DNA of 27,614 nucleotides from DASUAL01 sp035763805 (GTDB lineage: Bacteria > Gemmatimonadota > Gemmatimonadetes > Gemmatimonadales > GWC2-71-9). Position numbers and translations under genes: made by a program. Of the stretch, positions 6,571-13,894 are shown piece after piece. Location of the stretch: contig DASUAL010000010.1 of assembly GCA_035763805.1 (NCBI GenBank), positions 1 to 27,614 of the forward strand, read 5' to 3'. The stretch's first letter is position 1, and each line of letters opens with the position of its first letter. The notes under the pieces were generated by a model. That model was not told where the DNA came from and did no database searches. It saw nothing but the letters and a program-made list of their open reading frames with translations.

Positions 6571-6810
6571 TCAGCTCACTCCGACACGCCCCCTCACGGA
6601 TTCGATCAGCTTGGCTGCGTTGGAGCCGATCCCCTCCTTGAAAACGAGCGTCACGTTGCGAATGACCGAGCTGTCGGCACCGAGATCGCCCCCCAGCACG
6701 ACGAGATCGGCGAGCTTTCCGACCTCTATCGAGCCGAGACGGTCGTACATGCCCAGAATCTTTGCGCCGTTGGCGCTCACCACCTGAATGGCCTTTCGAG
6801 GTTGGCGGAG
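6571..6810 (-). pseudogene. amidohydrolase C-terminal relic
   Basis: About 80 codons that match the last part of imidazolonepropionase-like metal-dependent amidohydrolases: RKAIQVVSANGAKILGMYDR, GSIEVGKLADLVVLGGDL and VTLVFKEGI, ending ..LIESVRGRVGVS. These are the closing beta-strands of the small composite domain. The TIM-barrel with all the metal ligands, about 350 residues, is missing. Homology ends at about 6805-6810, just before the large hairpin at 6845-6925. It cannot be functional alone. It was probably left after deletion or insertion at this boundary. Confidence 0.75.
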
Positions 6811-6844
6811 ACGTGTTGGACGAGGTCCATAGGGCTCACAATAC

Positions 6845-6925
6845 GTCGTACGATGCTACGACGCTACGTTGCACGCTGAGGCGGGGCCGCCCCTGTTACA
6901 ACGTAGCGTCGTACCGTCGTACAAC
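6845..6925. repeat. long inverted repeat (GTACGAC-rich hairpin)
   Basis: Two 27-base arms, 6845-6871 and 6899-6925, are reverse complements except for about three mismatches. They are separated by 27 bases that contain a smaller GC hairpin (GGGGC/CGCCCC). The arms are built from repeated TACGAC/TACG units. It lies between the 3' end of the DUF2914 gene and the truncated amidohydrolase. It could be a transcription terminator for the minus-strand operon or a non-autonomous palindromic element. Confidence 0.75.
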
Positions 6926-6927
6926 CC

Positions 6928-7365
6928 CTACTGCCCTACCGTGAAGTCTACTCTCTTGAGGACGGCTCCGGACGCGTCTCTCACCTCGACGTGCCAAGCT
7001 CCGGTCCAGTCGGGGGGCACGGTCTTGCGGCTCCACGTCCGCCACGGCGACCCCGCGACCCGCAGCTCGACGTCGCCCACCTCGGTATCGCCATGGAACC
7101 AGACATGATGGATCGTGGTCTCGACACCGGCCGGCGCGCCGGCCACCTTGGTCCAGAAGACGAGCTGGCCGACGTCCGCGGGGAACGCGGTGCCGGTGTC
7201 CTGCGGCTCGCGGTCGAGCACCGATCGCGCCACCATCGCGTCGGTGACCGTGAGCATGGGCTCGGCCGCCTGAGCCATCTGGGTCGTGTCCTGCGCGGCG
7301 AGGCCGGAGGCGGGGGCGGCGGCCGCGAGCAGCCATAGGGCGAGGAACGTGCAAAGGCGCTTCAT
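6928..7365 (-). CDS. exported DUF2914 domain protein
   Basis: Exported protein of 145 residues. A signal peptide (about 1-24, LALWLLAAAAPASGLAAQ) is followed by a DUF2914 domain from about residue 38. Diagnostic stretches are VGQLVFWTKVAGAP, HHVWFHGDTEVGDVELRV, SPWRTWSRKTV and TGAWHVEVRDASGAVL. DUF2914 domains are beta-rich, exported and of unknown function; they often hang on membrane or regulatory proteins. The ATG overlaps the stop of the upstream gene by four bases (ATGA). It is the last gene of the long minus-strand operon, just before the hairpin at 6845-6925. Confidence 0.85.
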   Translation of the reverse strand: MKRLCTFLALWLLAAAAPASGLAAQDTTQMAQAAEPMLTVTDAMVARSVLDREPQDTGTAFPADVGQLVFWTKVAGAPAGVETTIHHVWFHGDTEVGDVELRVAGSPWRTWSRKTVPPDWTGAWHVEVRDASGAVLKRVDFTVGQ

Positions 7366-7640
7366 GACGGCCCTCCTGTAAGGTCAGGGCGTTGTACGAC
7401 GCGGCGGCGCCGATGTTCCACCCAGGTGAAGACGACGGCGGCGACGAGGGTGCCCGCGCCGGCCCCGGCCGTCTGGAAGAGGATCTGGTACTCGAGCTGC
7501 CGTCCATGGCACTTGGATGCGAATAGTGCCCCCACCAGCTTGCCACACGATTGTTGGCTCAGCGCGAAGCCATAGCCCGCGCCCACGCCGAACAAGAGGG
7601 GTAGGCCGGCCACAACGAGGTTCCGGAAGAAGGTTCTCAT
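7362..7640 (-). CDS. small two-TM membrane protein
   Basis: Protein of 92 residues, not recognised. It has two hydrophobic segments at about residues 7-27 (LVVAGLPLLFGVGAGYGFAL) and 55-75 (FQTAGAGAGTLVAAVVFTWV), with a loop between them that carries two Cys (QQSCGKLVGALFASKCHG) and could form a disulfide outside the membrane. A basic tail follows (EHRRRRVV). The start is fixed by ATGA overlaps at both ends: its ATG overlaps the stop of the gene upstream, and its stop overlaps the DUF2914 start. No function can be given. Confidence 0.65.
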   Translation of the reverse strand: MRTFFRNLVVAGLPLLFGVGAGYGFALSQQSCGKLVGALFASKCHGRQLEYQILFQTAGAGAGTLVAAVVFTWVEHRRRRVVQRPDLTGGPS

Positions 7641-8056
7641 GGGCCTCTCAGGACATAGAGAAAGACGTAGTTGTAGATCCCCGTGAGCAGCGCAAGACAC
7701 CACACGAGCAGCACGTAAGGTCCGGTGTGCCGGTGCAGCGGGCGCAGCTTCGGCGTCGCCCGGCTCACGACCTGCCACGCAATCCCGCCCAGCGTTGTAA
7801 CGGCGAACGCCAGGTGGATCTTGAAGATCGGCAGCGCCATGAGCGCCGGGCGGCGCGGGCTCGGGGCCATGAGAAAAGAGAACCCGACGAAGACCGCAAG
7901 CTCGATGACAACGCTCACAATCATGAGGGTCACATGTACGGGGATCCTGCCGCGCCGCACGCGGGTCGCGGCGAACAGGAGCAAGGGGGGGCCGACGATG
8001 GCCCAGACGAGGGCGACGATTGCCTGGGGCGGCGGGGGCAGTTCCGGCGCGGTCAT
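7637..8056 (-). CDS. four-TM membrane protein (DUF420-like)
   Basis: Integral membrane protein of 139 residues with helices at about 11-30, 40-62, 73-95 and 112-135. His residues sit in or near the helices (HVTLMI at 41, KIHLAF at 81, and LHRHTGPY at 108-114). This pattern resembles DUF420/cytochrome-b-like small membrane proteins, where such His can bind haem; that is only a suggestion. The ATG at 8056 overlaps the stop of the PLP-enzyme gene by four bases, and the far longer open frame upstream is the shadow of that gene. It is part of the minus-strand operon. Confidence 0.7.
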   Translation of the reverse strand: MTAPELPPPPQAIVALVWAIVGPPLLLFAATRVRRGRIPVHVTLMIVSVVIELAVFVGFSFLMAPSPRRPALMALPIFKIHLAFAVTTLGGIAWQVVSRATPKLRPLHRHTGPYVLLVWCLALLTGIYNYVFLYVLRGP

Positions 8057-9162
8057 CTCCCCCGTTGGATCTTCCAGCGGTCCACGACCCGACCGTCCCG
8101 CACGACGTGGTATTGGTCGAAGTGCGCCACGGTGAGGCAGGAGTGATTCGGAATGATCTCGAGCTTCTCGCCTACCTTGAACCGGCCTTCGATGACGCCG
8201 GGCGACTCGGCCCGGATCACGCCGTGCTCCTGGGACAGGGTCGCGACCGTCAGCTGCGGCCCCCATCCCCCCCGCACCGCGCCCATCGCGGGCGGGAGTT
8301 CCAGATGCGCCGGCCCCGCGTCCTTCGACAGCTCGAGCGCACCGGCATCCACGATGAAATGTGACGCCCCCGGCTGGTGCGACACGACCGACGCGAGCAC
8401 GGTGACCGCGACGTTTTCCAGGGTGCTGCAGCCGATCAACACCATCGTCCGATCGTAGAAGACGTAGTTCCCCGGTCGGGCCTCGGTGACGCCGTCGAGC
8501 CGCTCCACGGCCGCCATCGCGGGTGTCGAGCCCACGCTGATCTCGCGCACCGGAATTCCCTCCTTCCGCAGTCGCTCGGCGAACCCGACCATGACGCTGC
8601 GCTCCTGTTCCGCGACCTGCGCGGCCTCCTGCTGGTTGCGGGTGCGGTAGGCGTGCCCGGAGTGGCTCAGGATGCCGTCGAACGTGAGCCCGCGCTCGCG
8701 CCCCAGTTCCCGGGCGACCTCGAGGGCGTACGGGGACGATGGGTCGACTCCGGCGCGGTGATATCCGCAGTCCACTTTGAGCCACACGTGCAGCCCGGAG
8801 CCGGCGAGCACCTTCGCCGTGTCGAGATCGTCCACCACGACGCGCACCGTGGCACCCGTCTCCTGGGAGAGGCGGCGCATGTGCTCGATGTGACTCGGGT
8901 CGAGGGGAAACGCCCACGTAATGTCCGGCACTCCGGCGCGCGTGAACACCTCGGCCTCGACCGTCGTCGCCACGGTGAGCCCGTGGGCGCCGTGCTCGAG
9001 CTGCAGCCGGCCCACCGCGATGCACTTGTGGGTTTTGGCGTGGGGCCGGAGCCGCACGCCGAGCTGCCGCGCCCGCAGGGCCATGTGCTGCACGTTCCGC
9101 TCCACCACGTCGAGATGGAGGAGCAGGGCGGGCGTCTCGAGATCGTGGACGCTCGTCGCCAC
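8053..9162 (-). CDS. D-threonine aldolase-like PLP enzyme (DSD1 family)
   Basis: Fold-type III pyridoxal-phosphate enzyme of 369 residues, in the family of D-threonine aldolase and D-serine dehydratase. The alanine-racemase-like barrel fills residues 1-260, with the PLP lysine as Lys43 in LRPHAKTHK. The C-terminal beta domain carries the metal pair His340/Cys342 in IIPNHSC, which these enzymes need for activity. Other family marks are LKVDCGYHRAGV, SHSGHAY, VSVGSTP-like ISVGSTPAM and RPGNYVFYD. It cleaves or dehydrates a D-beta-hydroxy amino acid; which one is open. The GTG at 9162 starts two bases after the stop of the M24 peptidase gene. A peptidase plus a D-amino-acid enzyme suggests amino-acid salvage. 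Confidence 0.88.
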   Translation of the reverse strand: MATSVHDLETPALLLHLDVVERNVQHMALRARQLGVRLRPHAKTHKCIAVGRLQLEHGAHGLTVATTVEAEVFTRAGVPDITWAFPLDPSHIEHMRRLSQETGATVRVVVDDLDTAKVLAGSGLHVWLKVDCGYHRAGVDPSSPYALEVARELGRERGLTFDGILSHSGHAYRTRNQQEAAQVAEQERSVMVGFAERLRKEGIPVREISVGSTPAMAAVERLDGVTEARPGNYVFYDRTMVLIGCSTLENVAVTVLASVVSHQPGASHFIVDAGALELSKDAGPAHLELPPAMGAVRGGWGPQLTVATLSQEHGVIRAESPGVIEGRFKVGEKLEIIPNHSCLTVAHFDQYHVVRDGRVVDRWKIQRGR

Positions 9163-9164
9163 GG

Positions 9165-10526
9165 TCAGCGCACGATGTGGAACTCGGTCTGACGGCGCAG
9201 GATCCAGCGCATCGCGCCGTCCACGCTCAACTCGGCGTCCTCTTCCTGCGCCATGCGCACGGCCTGGCCGTTCCATTCGGCGACCGGCGTCGTCGCCTGG
9301 AGCTCGATCGAAAACCACGTGCTCGGGCGCAGCTGCAGGTCGCCGCGGCCGGGCACGCCCTCCTGGTGATCCCACAGGCCGATGAGCGGCCCGGCGCCGT
9401 GGCCGCGGTCTCCGACGGGATGCGTGTAGATCGTGCCGGTGATGCCGGCCGCGCGCATGGCGGCGAGCGCCCACGTGAGCACGTCGTTCCCGGTGCGGCC
9501 CGGTCTCATCTCGGCGAGGAGGATGTCCTGCAGGCGGTTCGAGTTTCTGAGCGCCTGCTTCAGCCCCGCCGGCACGTCCCGCTCGCCCCGGCGCAGCACG
9601 TAGCCCATGTGCTGGGTATCGGTGTTCAGGCCCAGCGCCGTGATACCGAAGTCGCAATGAAGCACGTCGCCCCGCTGGATCACCACGCTCGCGGAGTCCG
9701 ACAGGTCCGCGCCCGAACGCTGCACGTCCACGTCGGTGTGGAACCAGGTTCCCAGGCCGAGGTCGTTGGCACGCTGGCGCATCCACCAGACGACGTCCTC
9801 GGTGGTCGTGGTGCCGGGGGTGATCACCCGGTTCGAGAACGCCGTGTCGATGATCCCCCACACGATCTCCATCATACGGCGGTACACCGGCATCATGTCC
9901 GGCGCTCGGATCTCCTGATACTCGAGCGCCAGGTTCTCGGCGCGGATGATCCGCGCGCGGTAGCGCTCGGGGAGGGCAGCCTGCAGCTGCTCCCACTCGC
10001 CCGCGGAGAGTCCGTCCGAGAAGGCGTGGGTGTGGGAGATGTTCACGGCGATGTTCCCGGGGTCGCGCTCCTCCACCACCTGCCGCAGCAGATCCCATTG
10101 CGCCTGGCCCACGAGCTCCGGCCGTCGGCCGATCGAGGGATCGATGGTCTCGCGGGCGTGGTAGGTCTCGTACAGCCCACCCTGCGTCGTGCCGCCCAAC
10201 GCGAGTCGCTCGATGCCCTGGTCGGCTCCCCGGTCGTGGAAGACGTAGATGGTGCGCCGGCGGGCGAAGAACGTGGTCGGGGAGACGAGCGCCTGGAACA
10301 CGGGATCCTCGTTGTACTCCCGCATCGGAATCAGCCACATCGCCACCTTGTGCTTGCGCATCAGGGCGGGAAGCACCGAGTCGAGGCGGTAACGCAGCCA
10401 CGTCTGCTGGACGGCCGCCTGCTCACGTAGCGTGCCGAGGGGGCGCGTGGGCCTCGCGCTGAGCGAGGGAGTCGGGCCCGACGCCTGGAGGAGGAGGGTG
10501 GAGAGTACGAAGGCGGATAATGTCAT
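9165..10526 (-). CDS. exported M24 family Xaa-Pro peptidase
   Basis: Metallopeptidase of the M24 (creatinase/aminopeptidase P) family, 453 residues. A short signal peptide (MTLSAFVLSTLLLQASG) suggests export. An N-terminal creatinase-like domain occupies about 30-200, then the pita-bread domain. The five metal ligands are all visible: Asp292 (HCDFG), Asp303 (NTDTQHMGY), His376 (RGHGAGP), Glu408 (FSIELQ) and a Glu in AQEEDAEL (about 429). It should remove N-terminal residues before proline or hydrolyse related substrates in the periplasm. The frame is open upstream to 10775, but the ATG at 10526 gives the signal peptide. The stop lies two bases before the GTG of the PLP-enzyme gene. Confidence 0.88.
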   Translation of the reverse strand: MTLSAFVLSTLLLQASGPTPSLSARPTRPLGTLREQAAVQQTWLRYRLDSVLPALMRKHKVAMWLIPMREYNEDPVFQALVSPTTFFARRRTIYVFHDRGADQGIERLALGGTTQGGLYETYHARETIDPSIGRRPELVGQAQWDLLRQVVEERDPGNIAVNISHTHAFSDGLSAGEWEQLQAALPERYRARIIRAENLALEYQEIRAPDMMPVYRRMMEIVWGIIDTAFSNRVITPGTTTTEDVVWWMRQRANDLGLGTWFHTDVDVQRSGADLSDSASVVIQRGDVLHCDFGITALGLNTDTQHMGYVLRRGERDVPAGLKQALRNSNRLQDILLAEMRPGRTGNDVLTWALAAMRAAGITGTIYTHPVGDRGHGAGPLIGLWDHQEGVPGRGDLQLRPSTWFSIELQATTPVAEWNGQAVRMAQEEDAELSVDGAMRWILRRQTEFHIVR

Positions 10527-10576
10527 GTCGGTTACGCTGGTGGTTCGAGTTGAATGCCGCGAGGTGACCGCGGGTC

Positions 10577-10948
10577 TCAGCCCTGCCACACGCCGGCCGC
10601 CAGCGTGACCCAGCCCGCGAGGAAGCACAGCCCGCCGAAGGGTGTCACGGCGCCAAGCCAGCGCGTGCCCGTCAGCGCGAGCAGGTAGAGGCTTCCCGAG
10701 AACAGCACGGTGCCGGCGACGAACAGCCATCCCGCGGTCCGGACCGGCGCCGCCGGCCAGCGGGGGACCGCCCACGCGACGGCGAGGAGGGCCAGCGCGT
10801 GGTACATCTGGTAGCGGGCGCCGGTTTCGAAGACGGCGAGTAGATCGGCGGAAAGGTTCGAGCGAAGCGCATGCGCGCCGAACGCGCCCGCCGCCACGGC
10901 GACAAACGCCGACAGCGCGCCGGCCACGGTGAAGACGCGGTCCATCAT
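10577..10948 (-). CDS. DUF423 (YgdD-like) membrane protein
   Basis: DUF423 family membrane protein of 123 residues with four helices. The family signature is clear: AGALSAFVAVAAGAFGAHALR at the start (parts: VAAGAFGAHALR), FETGARYQMYHALALLAV in the middle, and SGSLYLLALTG and TPFGGLCFLAGW near the end. Members are small inner-membrane proteins without a proven role. Two ATG codons stand at the start (MMD); the first overlaps the stop of the YvlD-like gene by four bases. The 50 bases after it, before the M24 gene, hold no other gene. Confidence 0.9.
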   Translation of the reverse strand: MMDRVFTVAGALSAFVAVAAGAFGAHALRSNLSADLLAVFETGARYQMYHALALLAVAWAVPRWPAAPVRTAGWLFVAGTVLFSGSLYLLALTGTRWLGAVTPFGGLCFLAGWVTLAAGVWQG

Positions 10949-11340
10949 TCGACCCGGCGCCCCGTCACCTCGATGCGACGGATCCGTTCGATGCGGCCCG
11001 AGCTACCGACGAACGCGGAGGCGAACCAGCTGGTGAGGCCGACCACGATCGAACCGAGGATCGCCGGGCCCAGTCCCGTGACGGTGAATCCCGGCATGAG
11101 CCACGCCACGAGCGCGAGCGAGATCCCGTTCACGACCAGGATAAAGAGCCCGAGGGTGAGCACCGTGAGCGGAAGCGTGAGGATGAGGATGACGGGTCGG
11201 ATGATCGCGTTCACCAGGCCGAGCAGCAACGCGGCGACGACGAGGTTGCCGACGCCGTCGATCTCGATCCCGGGGATGATGGTCGCCGCGGCCCAGAGGC
11301 CGAGGGCGGTTATGATCAGGCGAAAGAAAAACCCCGTCAT
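10945..11340 (-). CDS. YvlD-like 4-TM protein (phage-holin-type family)
   Basis: Membrane protein of 131 residues belonging to the family annotated 'mycobacterial 4 TMS phage holin' / YvlD. The helices run at about 3-22, 30-52, 58-80 and 90-113. Family marks are IIPGIEIDGVGNLVVAALLLGLVN (parts: IPGIEIDGVGNLVVAAL), NAIIRPVILILTLPLTVLTLG (parts: RPVILILTLPLTVLTLGLF) and NGISLALVAWL. Despite the name, these proteins are chromosomal and not known to be phage lysis factors; YvlD of Bacillus is tied to membrane stress. ATG and stop both overlap neighbours by four bases. The basic tail (RIERIRRIEVTGRRVE) faces the cytoplasm. Confidence 0.88.
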   Translation of the reverse strand: MTGFFFRLIITALGLWAAATIIPGIEIDGVGNLVVAALLLGLVNAIIRPVILILTLPLTVLTLGLFILVVNGISLALVAWLMPGFTVTGLGPAILGSIVVGLTSWFASAFVGSSGRIERIRRIEVTGRRVE

Positions 11341-11822
11341 CGGCGGCTCCACTCGGCGAGGTTGCGCTCGATCTGGCGCGAGTGTTTCTCGAGATGCTCG
11401 GCGTAGATCGCGAGCCAATCCTCCGCGGCGTAGCGGCCCGATTCCGTGTGCCGGCCCACCCTGTGCCAGTCCTGCTCGCTCATCCGCTTCAGGAGCGGCA
11501 CCGTGTTGGCCCGCACCGCTTCGACGGTCGCGAGCGCGGGTTCGAGCGGATGCGCATGGTAGTCGAAGGTCAACGCCCAGCGGTCCTGGTCGTACCCCAC
11601 GATGACCGGCTCGGGCTCGCCGAGCAGGAAGCGCAACCGCATGTGCGCGTTGGTCTCTGAGTCCGCGCAGTGCACGATGATCTCGTGCGCTGACCATTTG
11701 CCCGGTGCGGGCTTCCACTTGAGCGCCTCCGCGGGAATCTTGGCCAGCGCGCGCTTGAGGAGGATGGGGCCGTGGGCGTAGCGCTCGATCATGGTGGCGC
11801 GTTCGGCGGCGGTGAAGGGCAT
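11337..11822 (-). CDS. DinB family protein
   Basis: Cytoplasmic DinB/YfiT-type four-helix bundle of 161 residues, no signal peptide. The metal site is visible as His51 in HEIIVHCADSE and the pair in AEHLEKHSRQIERNL near the C-terminus (about 142 and 146). The stretch ALKWKPAPGKWSAHEI is typical of the family. These proteins bind a divalent metal and may use low-molecular-weight thiols; the substrate is unknown. The second DinB gene of the window (the other, at 4889-5434, is exported). The stop overlaps the YvlD-like gene start by four bases; 36 bases separate its ATG from the lipoprotein gene upstream. Confidence 0.88.
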   Translation of the reverse strand: MPFTAAERATMIERYAHGPILLKRALAKIPAEALKWKPAPGKWSAHEIIVHCADSETNAHMRLRFLLGEPEPVIVGYDQDRWALTFDYHAHPLEPALATVEAVRANTVPLLKRMSEQDWHRVGRHTESGRYAAEDWLAIYAEHLEKHSRQIERNLAEWSRR

Positions 11823-11858
11823 GGCAGCCTCGGGGCAGAGTGCGGTGCCGAAAGATAC

Positions 11859-12368
11859 TCAGCGAGCCCGCCCCGCGAAGAAGCGCGCGGTGACGCCGGG
11901 CGGCACACGCACGCCCAGCCGCTCGTCGAACAGGATGGCGCCGGCCAATGAGTCGCCGACGCGCACGGCGCCGATCCCGGCGAACGGCCCCAGCTCCGCC
12001 GGCCACCCGAAGATCAGCGCCTGGTCCGGCTGACCCAGCCACGTCACTGCCAGGGTGTCGGCGCGCGGTACCGCGAACACGAGGTGCCCCTCGAATCGGC
12101 ACACCCGGCCGACCGCGATCCGCGCGGTGTCGAGCACGACGTCCGTCAGCTTGAAGCGGTCGCCCATCTCGGGCAGGGTGAGGGTATCCCCGCGCGCTAC
12201 GCGCCAGTGCCCGACGTAGGGCCGGGAGTAGCGCACCCAGCGCTGCATCTCCGGGGACCGACATGGGTCGGACGGCTCGCAACCGAAACCCAAAAGGACG
12301 ACGACCAGGACCAAGAGAACTGTGCGTCCCGAGCCCGGGCGTTCAGCCCGGGGATGAGCCCGACTCAA
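11859..12368 (-). CDS. putative lipoprotein, unknown function
   Basis: Protein of 169 residues, not recognised. It has a basic N-terminus, a hydrophobic run (TVLLVLVVVLLGFG) and a lipobox ending at Cys30 (LLGFGC), so it is probably a lipoprotein. The mature part is beta-rich, with patterns such as VGHWRVARGDTLTL and RFEGHLVFAVPRADTLAVTW that would suit a lipocalin-like or ligand-binding barrel, but I cannot name a family. The start is a TTG that overlaps the stop of the upstream gene (TTGA); no ATG or GTG exists before the signal sequence. This coupling supports an operon with the gene upstream. Confidence 0.65.
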   Translation of the reverse strand: MSRAHPRAERPGSGRTVLLVLVVVLLGFGCEPSDPCRSPEMQRWVRYSRPYVGHWRVARGDTLTLPEMGDRFKLTDVVLDTARIAVGRVCRFEGHLVFAVPRADTLAVTWLGQPDQALIFGWPAELGPFAGIGAVRVGDSLAGAILFDERLGVRVPPGVTARFFAGRAR

Positions 12369-12592
12369 GGCGACACGCTGTCCGTCGCCCGCACGCGCGC
12401 ACTGATCGAGTCGGCTGCCTGCATTGCACGACCCACCCCGCGCGCGCCCGGGATCCGCGATTGGGCGAGGATGCTATCGCGCTGGCGCTGGGTGAGTGTG
12501 TCGCCCGCGACCGTTCCGGCGTCGCCGGACTGGCTTCCGCCGCAGGCGGCGAGGAGCAGCAACACGATGGTGCACGGTGCGGTGGCGCGCAT
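12365..12592 (-). CDS. small putative lipoprotein
   Basis: Protein of 75 residues. A signal sequence ends in a clear lipobox (IVLLLLAAC, Cys17), followed by GGSQSGDAG. The rest is polar, with TLTQRQRDSILAQSRIPGA, a motif that I recall from small lipoproteins of Gemmatimonadota-like genomes but with no assigned role. I chose the ATG at 12592; the longer frame would begin inside the palindrome at 12620-12649. It is the first gene of the minus-strand operon, 75 bases from the divergent cyclase gene. Its stop overlaps the TTG of the next lipoprotein. Confidence 0.6.
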   Translation of the reverse strand: MRATAPCTIVLLLLAACGGSQSGDAGTVAGDTLTQRQRDSILAQSRIPGARGVGRAMQAADSISARVRATDSVSP

Positions 12593-12619
12593 TGGGCCTC
12601 CGATGGTCACGTCGTAATA

Positions 12620-12649
12620 TGTAGGGGCGCAGCATGCTGCGCCCCTACA
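12620..12649. repeat. perfect 30-bp palindrome
   Basis: TGTAGGGGCGCAGCA is followed directly by its exact reverse complement. It sits in the 75-base gap between two divergent genes (starts 12592 and 12668). It may be a small mobile palindromic element (I recall similar GTAGGGGCGCAGCATGCTGC units scattered in environmental genomes) or an operator or cruciform. Any promoter for either gene must lie beside or inside it. Confidence 0.9.
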
Positions 12650-12667
12650 ATTTCCGGAGCACACGTC

Positions 12668-13471
12668 ATGAAGCGTCTCGCCCTGTGGTCAGTGGTCACA
12701 GTCGCTGCCTGCACCCGACCCTCCCTACCGGACGCGCTCGCGCGCGCCACCTGGATCGATCTCACCTACGCCTTCGATTCGAGCACCATCTACTGGCCGA
12801 CGGCCAAGCCGTTCACGCTCGACGTCGTTTCGGCCCAACGGACGGCGGCGGGCTACTACTACGCCGCGAACAACATTGCGGCGGCTGAGCACGGCGGTAC
12901 CCACCTGGATTCTCCGGTGCACTTCGCCGAGGGGAAGCACACGACCGACCAGATTCCGCTCTCTCAGCTCGCGGGGCCCGCGCTGGTGATCGACGTGAGC
13001 CGGCAGGCGGACGCCGACCGCGACTACCGCATCACGCCCGCCGATCTCGCGGCGTGGGAGCAGACGCACGGACGTGTCCCGGACGGGGCGATCGTCCTAT
13101 TCCGGACCGGGTGGGGGAATCGCTGGCCGGACCGCGCCCGCTACCTCGGCACCACCAAGACCGGCCCGGGGGCGGTTCCGGAGCTCCATTTCCCGGGGAT
13201 CCATCCCGATGCGGCGCGCTGGCTGGTCGAGCGCAAGGTCCGCGCGGTGGGGATCGACACGCCCAGCATCGACGACGGGCAGTCCGCGACGTTCGACACG
13301 CACCAGATCCTGTTCGCGGCGGACATCCCGGCCTTCGAGAACCTCGCGCACGTGTCCGCCGTCCCCGCGATTGGGGCGTTCGTGATCGCACTGCCGATGC
13401 TGATTCGCGGTGGCAGCGGTGGCCCGCTTCGGATCGTGGCGGTGCTGCCTGAGGGAGCGGTGCCGCAGTGA
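12668..13471 (+). CDS. cyclase family (kynurenine formamidase-like) lipoprotein
   Basis: Metal-dependent hydrolase of the cyclase/KynB family, 267 residues. The zinc/manganese motif HxGTHxDxPxH is intact (His75, His79, Asp81, His85 in EHGGTHLDSPVHF). Other family marks are DGAIVLFRTGW, FPGIHPDAARWL, VGIDTPSIDDGQS and HQILFAADIPAFENL. The family opens formyl-kynurenine, isatin or similar amide/ester substrates. A lipobox at the N-terminus (VTVAAC, Cys15) points to anchoring outside the cytoplasm, which would be against tryptophan catabolism proper and for processing an external compound. The ATG at 12668 is preferred since it gives the signal sequence. Transcribed away from the minus-strand operon. 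Confidence 0.87.
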   Translation: MKRLALWSVVTVAACTRPSLPDALARATWIDLTYAFDSSTIYWPTAKPFTLDVVSAQRTAAGYYYAANNIAAAEHGGTHLDSPVHFAEGKHTTDQIPLSQLAGPALVIDVSRQADADRDYRITPADLAAWEQTHGRVPDGAIVLFRTGWGNRWPDRARYLGTTKTGPGAVPELHFPGIHPDAARWLVERKVRAVGIDTPSIDDGQSATFDTHQILFAADIPAFENLAHVSAVPAIGAFVIALPMLIRGGSGGPLRIVAVLPEGAVPQ

Positions 13472-13502
13472 GACGTCACGTAGTCTACGCTGCGGCAGCG
13501 GC

Positions 13503-13871
13503 TCACCCTCGCCACAGCACCCGGCGCACCAGCACAGCGTAGGCGACCACGTTCACGATCAAGGCGAACGAGCCCAGGAGGATCTGCTTGAACGGGGTGA
13601 GCCCAGCGGGGTAGAGGGCCGGGATGAGGTAATGCTCGATGAAGCCGCCTTCGTATCCGGCGAGCCCCGCCCGCGCGCGGAAGTGGTTCTCGAGCGGGGT
13701 GAGCGGGCAGATCCACCCCTTGTATTCGATCAAGATGCCCCAGATGGCGCACGGCACGTGCAGCAGGACGAGCCAGCGCCAGCGCCAGGCGAGGAACCCG
13801 CCCAGCACCACGAACGCCACGAAGGCCGCGTGCAGCAGCACGACCGCATCGGCGAGGAGGCGGTAGGCCAT
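13503..13871 (-). CDS. DUF2784 membrane protein
   Basis: DUF2784 family inner-membrane protein of 122 residues. Helices lie at about 5-27, 32-48 and 95-115. The signature is strong: LADAVVLLHAAFVAFVVLGG at the start, then IEYKGWICPLTPLENHFR and GYEGGFIEHYLIPALYP. The conserved Cys and His residues in these loops hint at a cofactor or metal, but no function is known. GGGAGG precedes the ATG. The gene stands alone: the cyclase gene converges on it from the left and a terminator-like hairpin lies upstream. Confidence 0.9.
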   Translation of the reverse strand: MAYRLLADAVVLLHAAFVAFVVLGGFLAWRWRWLVLLHVPCAIWGILIEYKGWICPLTPLENHFRARAGLAGYEGGFIEHYLIPALYPAGLTPFKQILLGSFALIVNVVAYAVLVRRVLWRG

Positions 13872-13894
13872 CTTCCACCTCCCTTATACAGCGA

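Noticed and set aside
8053..10401. 782-residue fusion protein on the minus strand
   Set aside because: Only the part from the GTG at 9162 onward encodes the PLP enzyme. The upstream part is the M24 peptidase gene read in the wrong frame.
10945..11340. Prophage remnant suggested by 'phage holin' family name
   Set aside because: The YvlD-like family is chromosomal. No other phage gene, attachment site or integrase is near.
10945..12282. 445-residue minus-strand protein ending in the YvlD-like domain
   Set aside because: The YvlD-like protein starts at the ATG at 11340. The rest is an off-frame reading of the DinB and lipoprotein genes.
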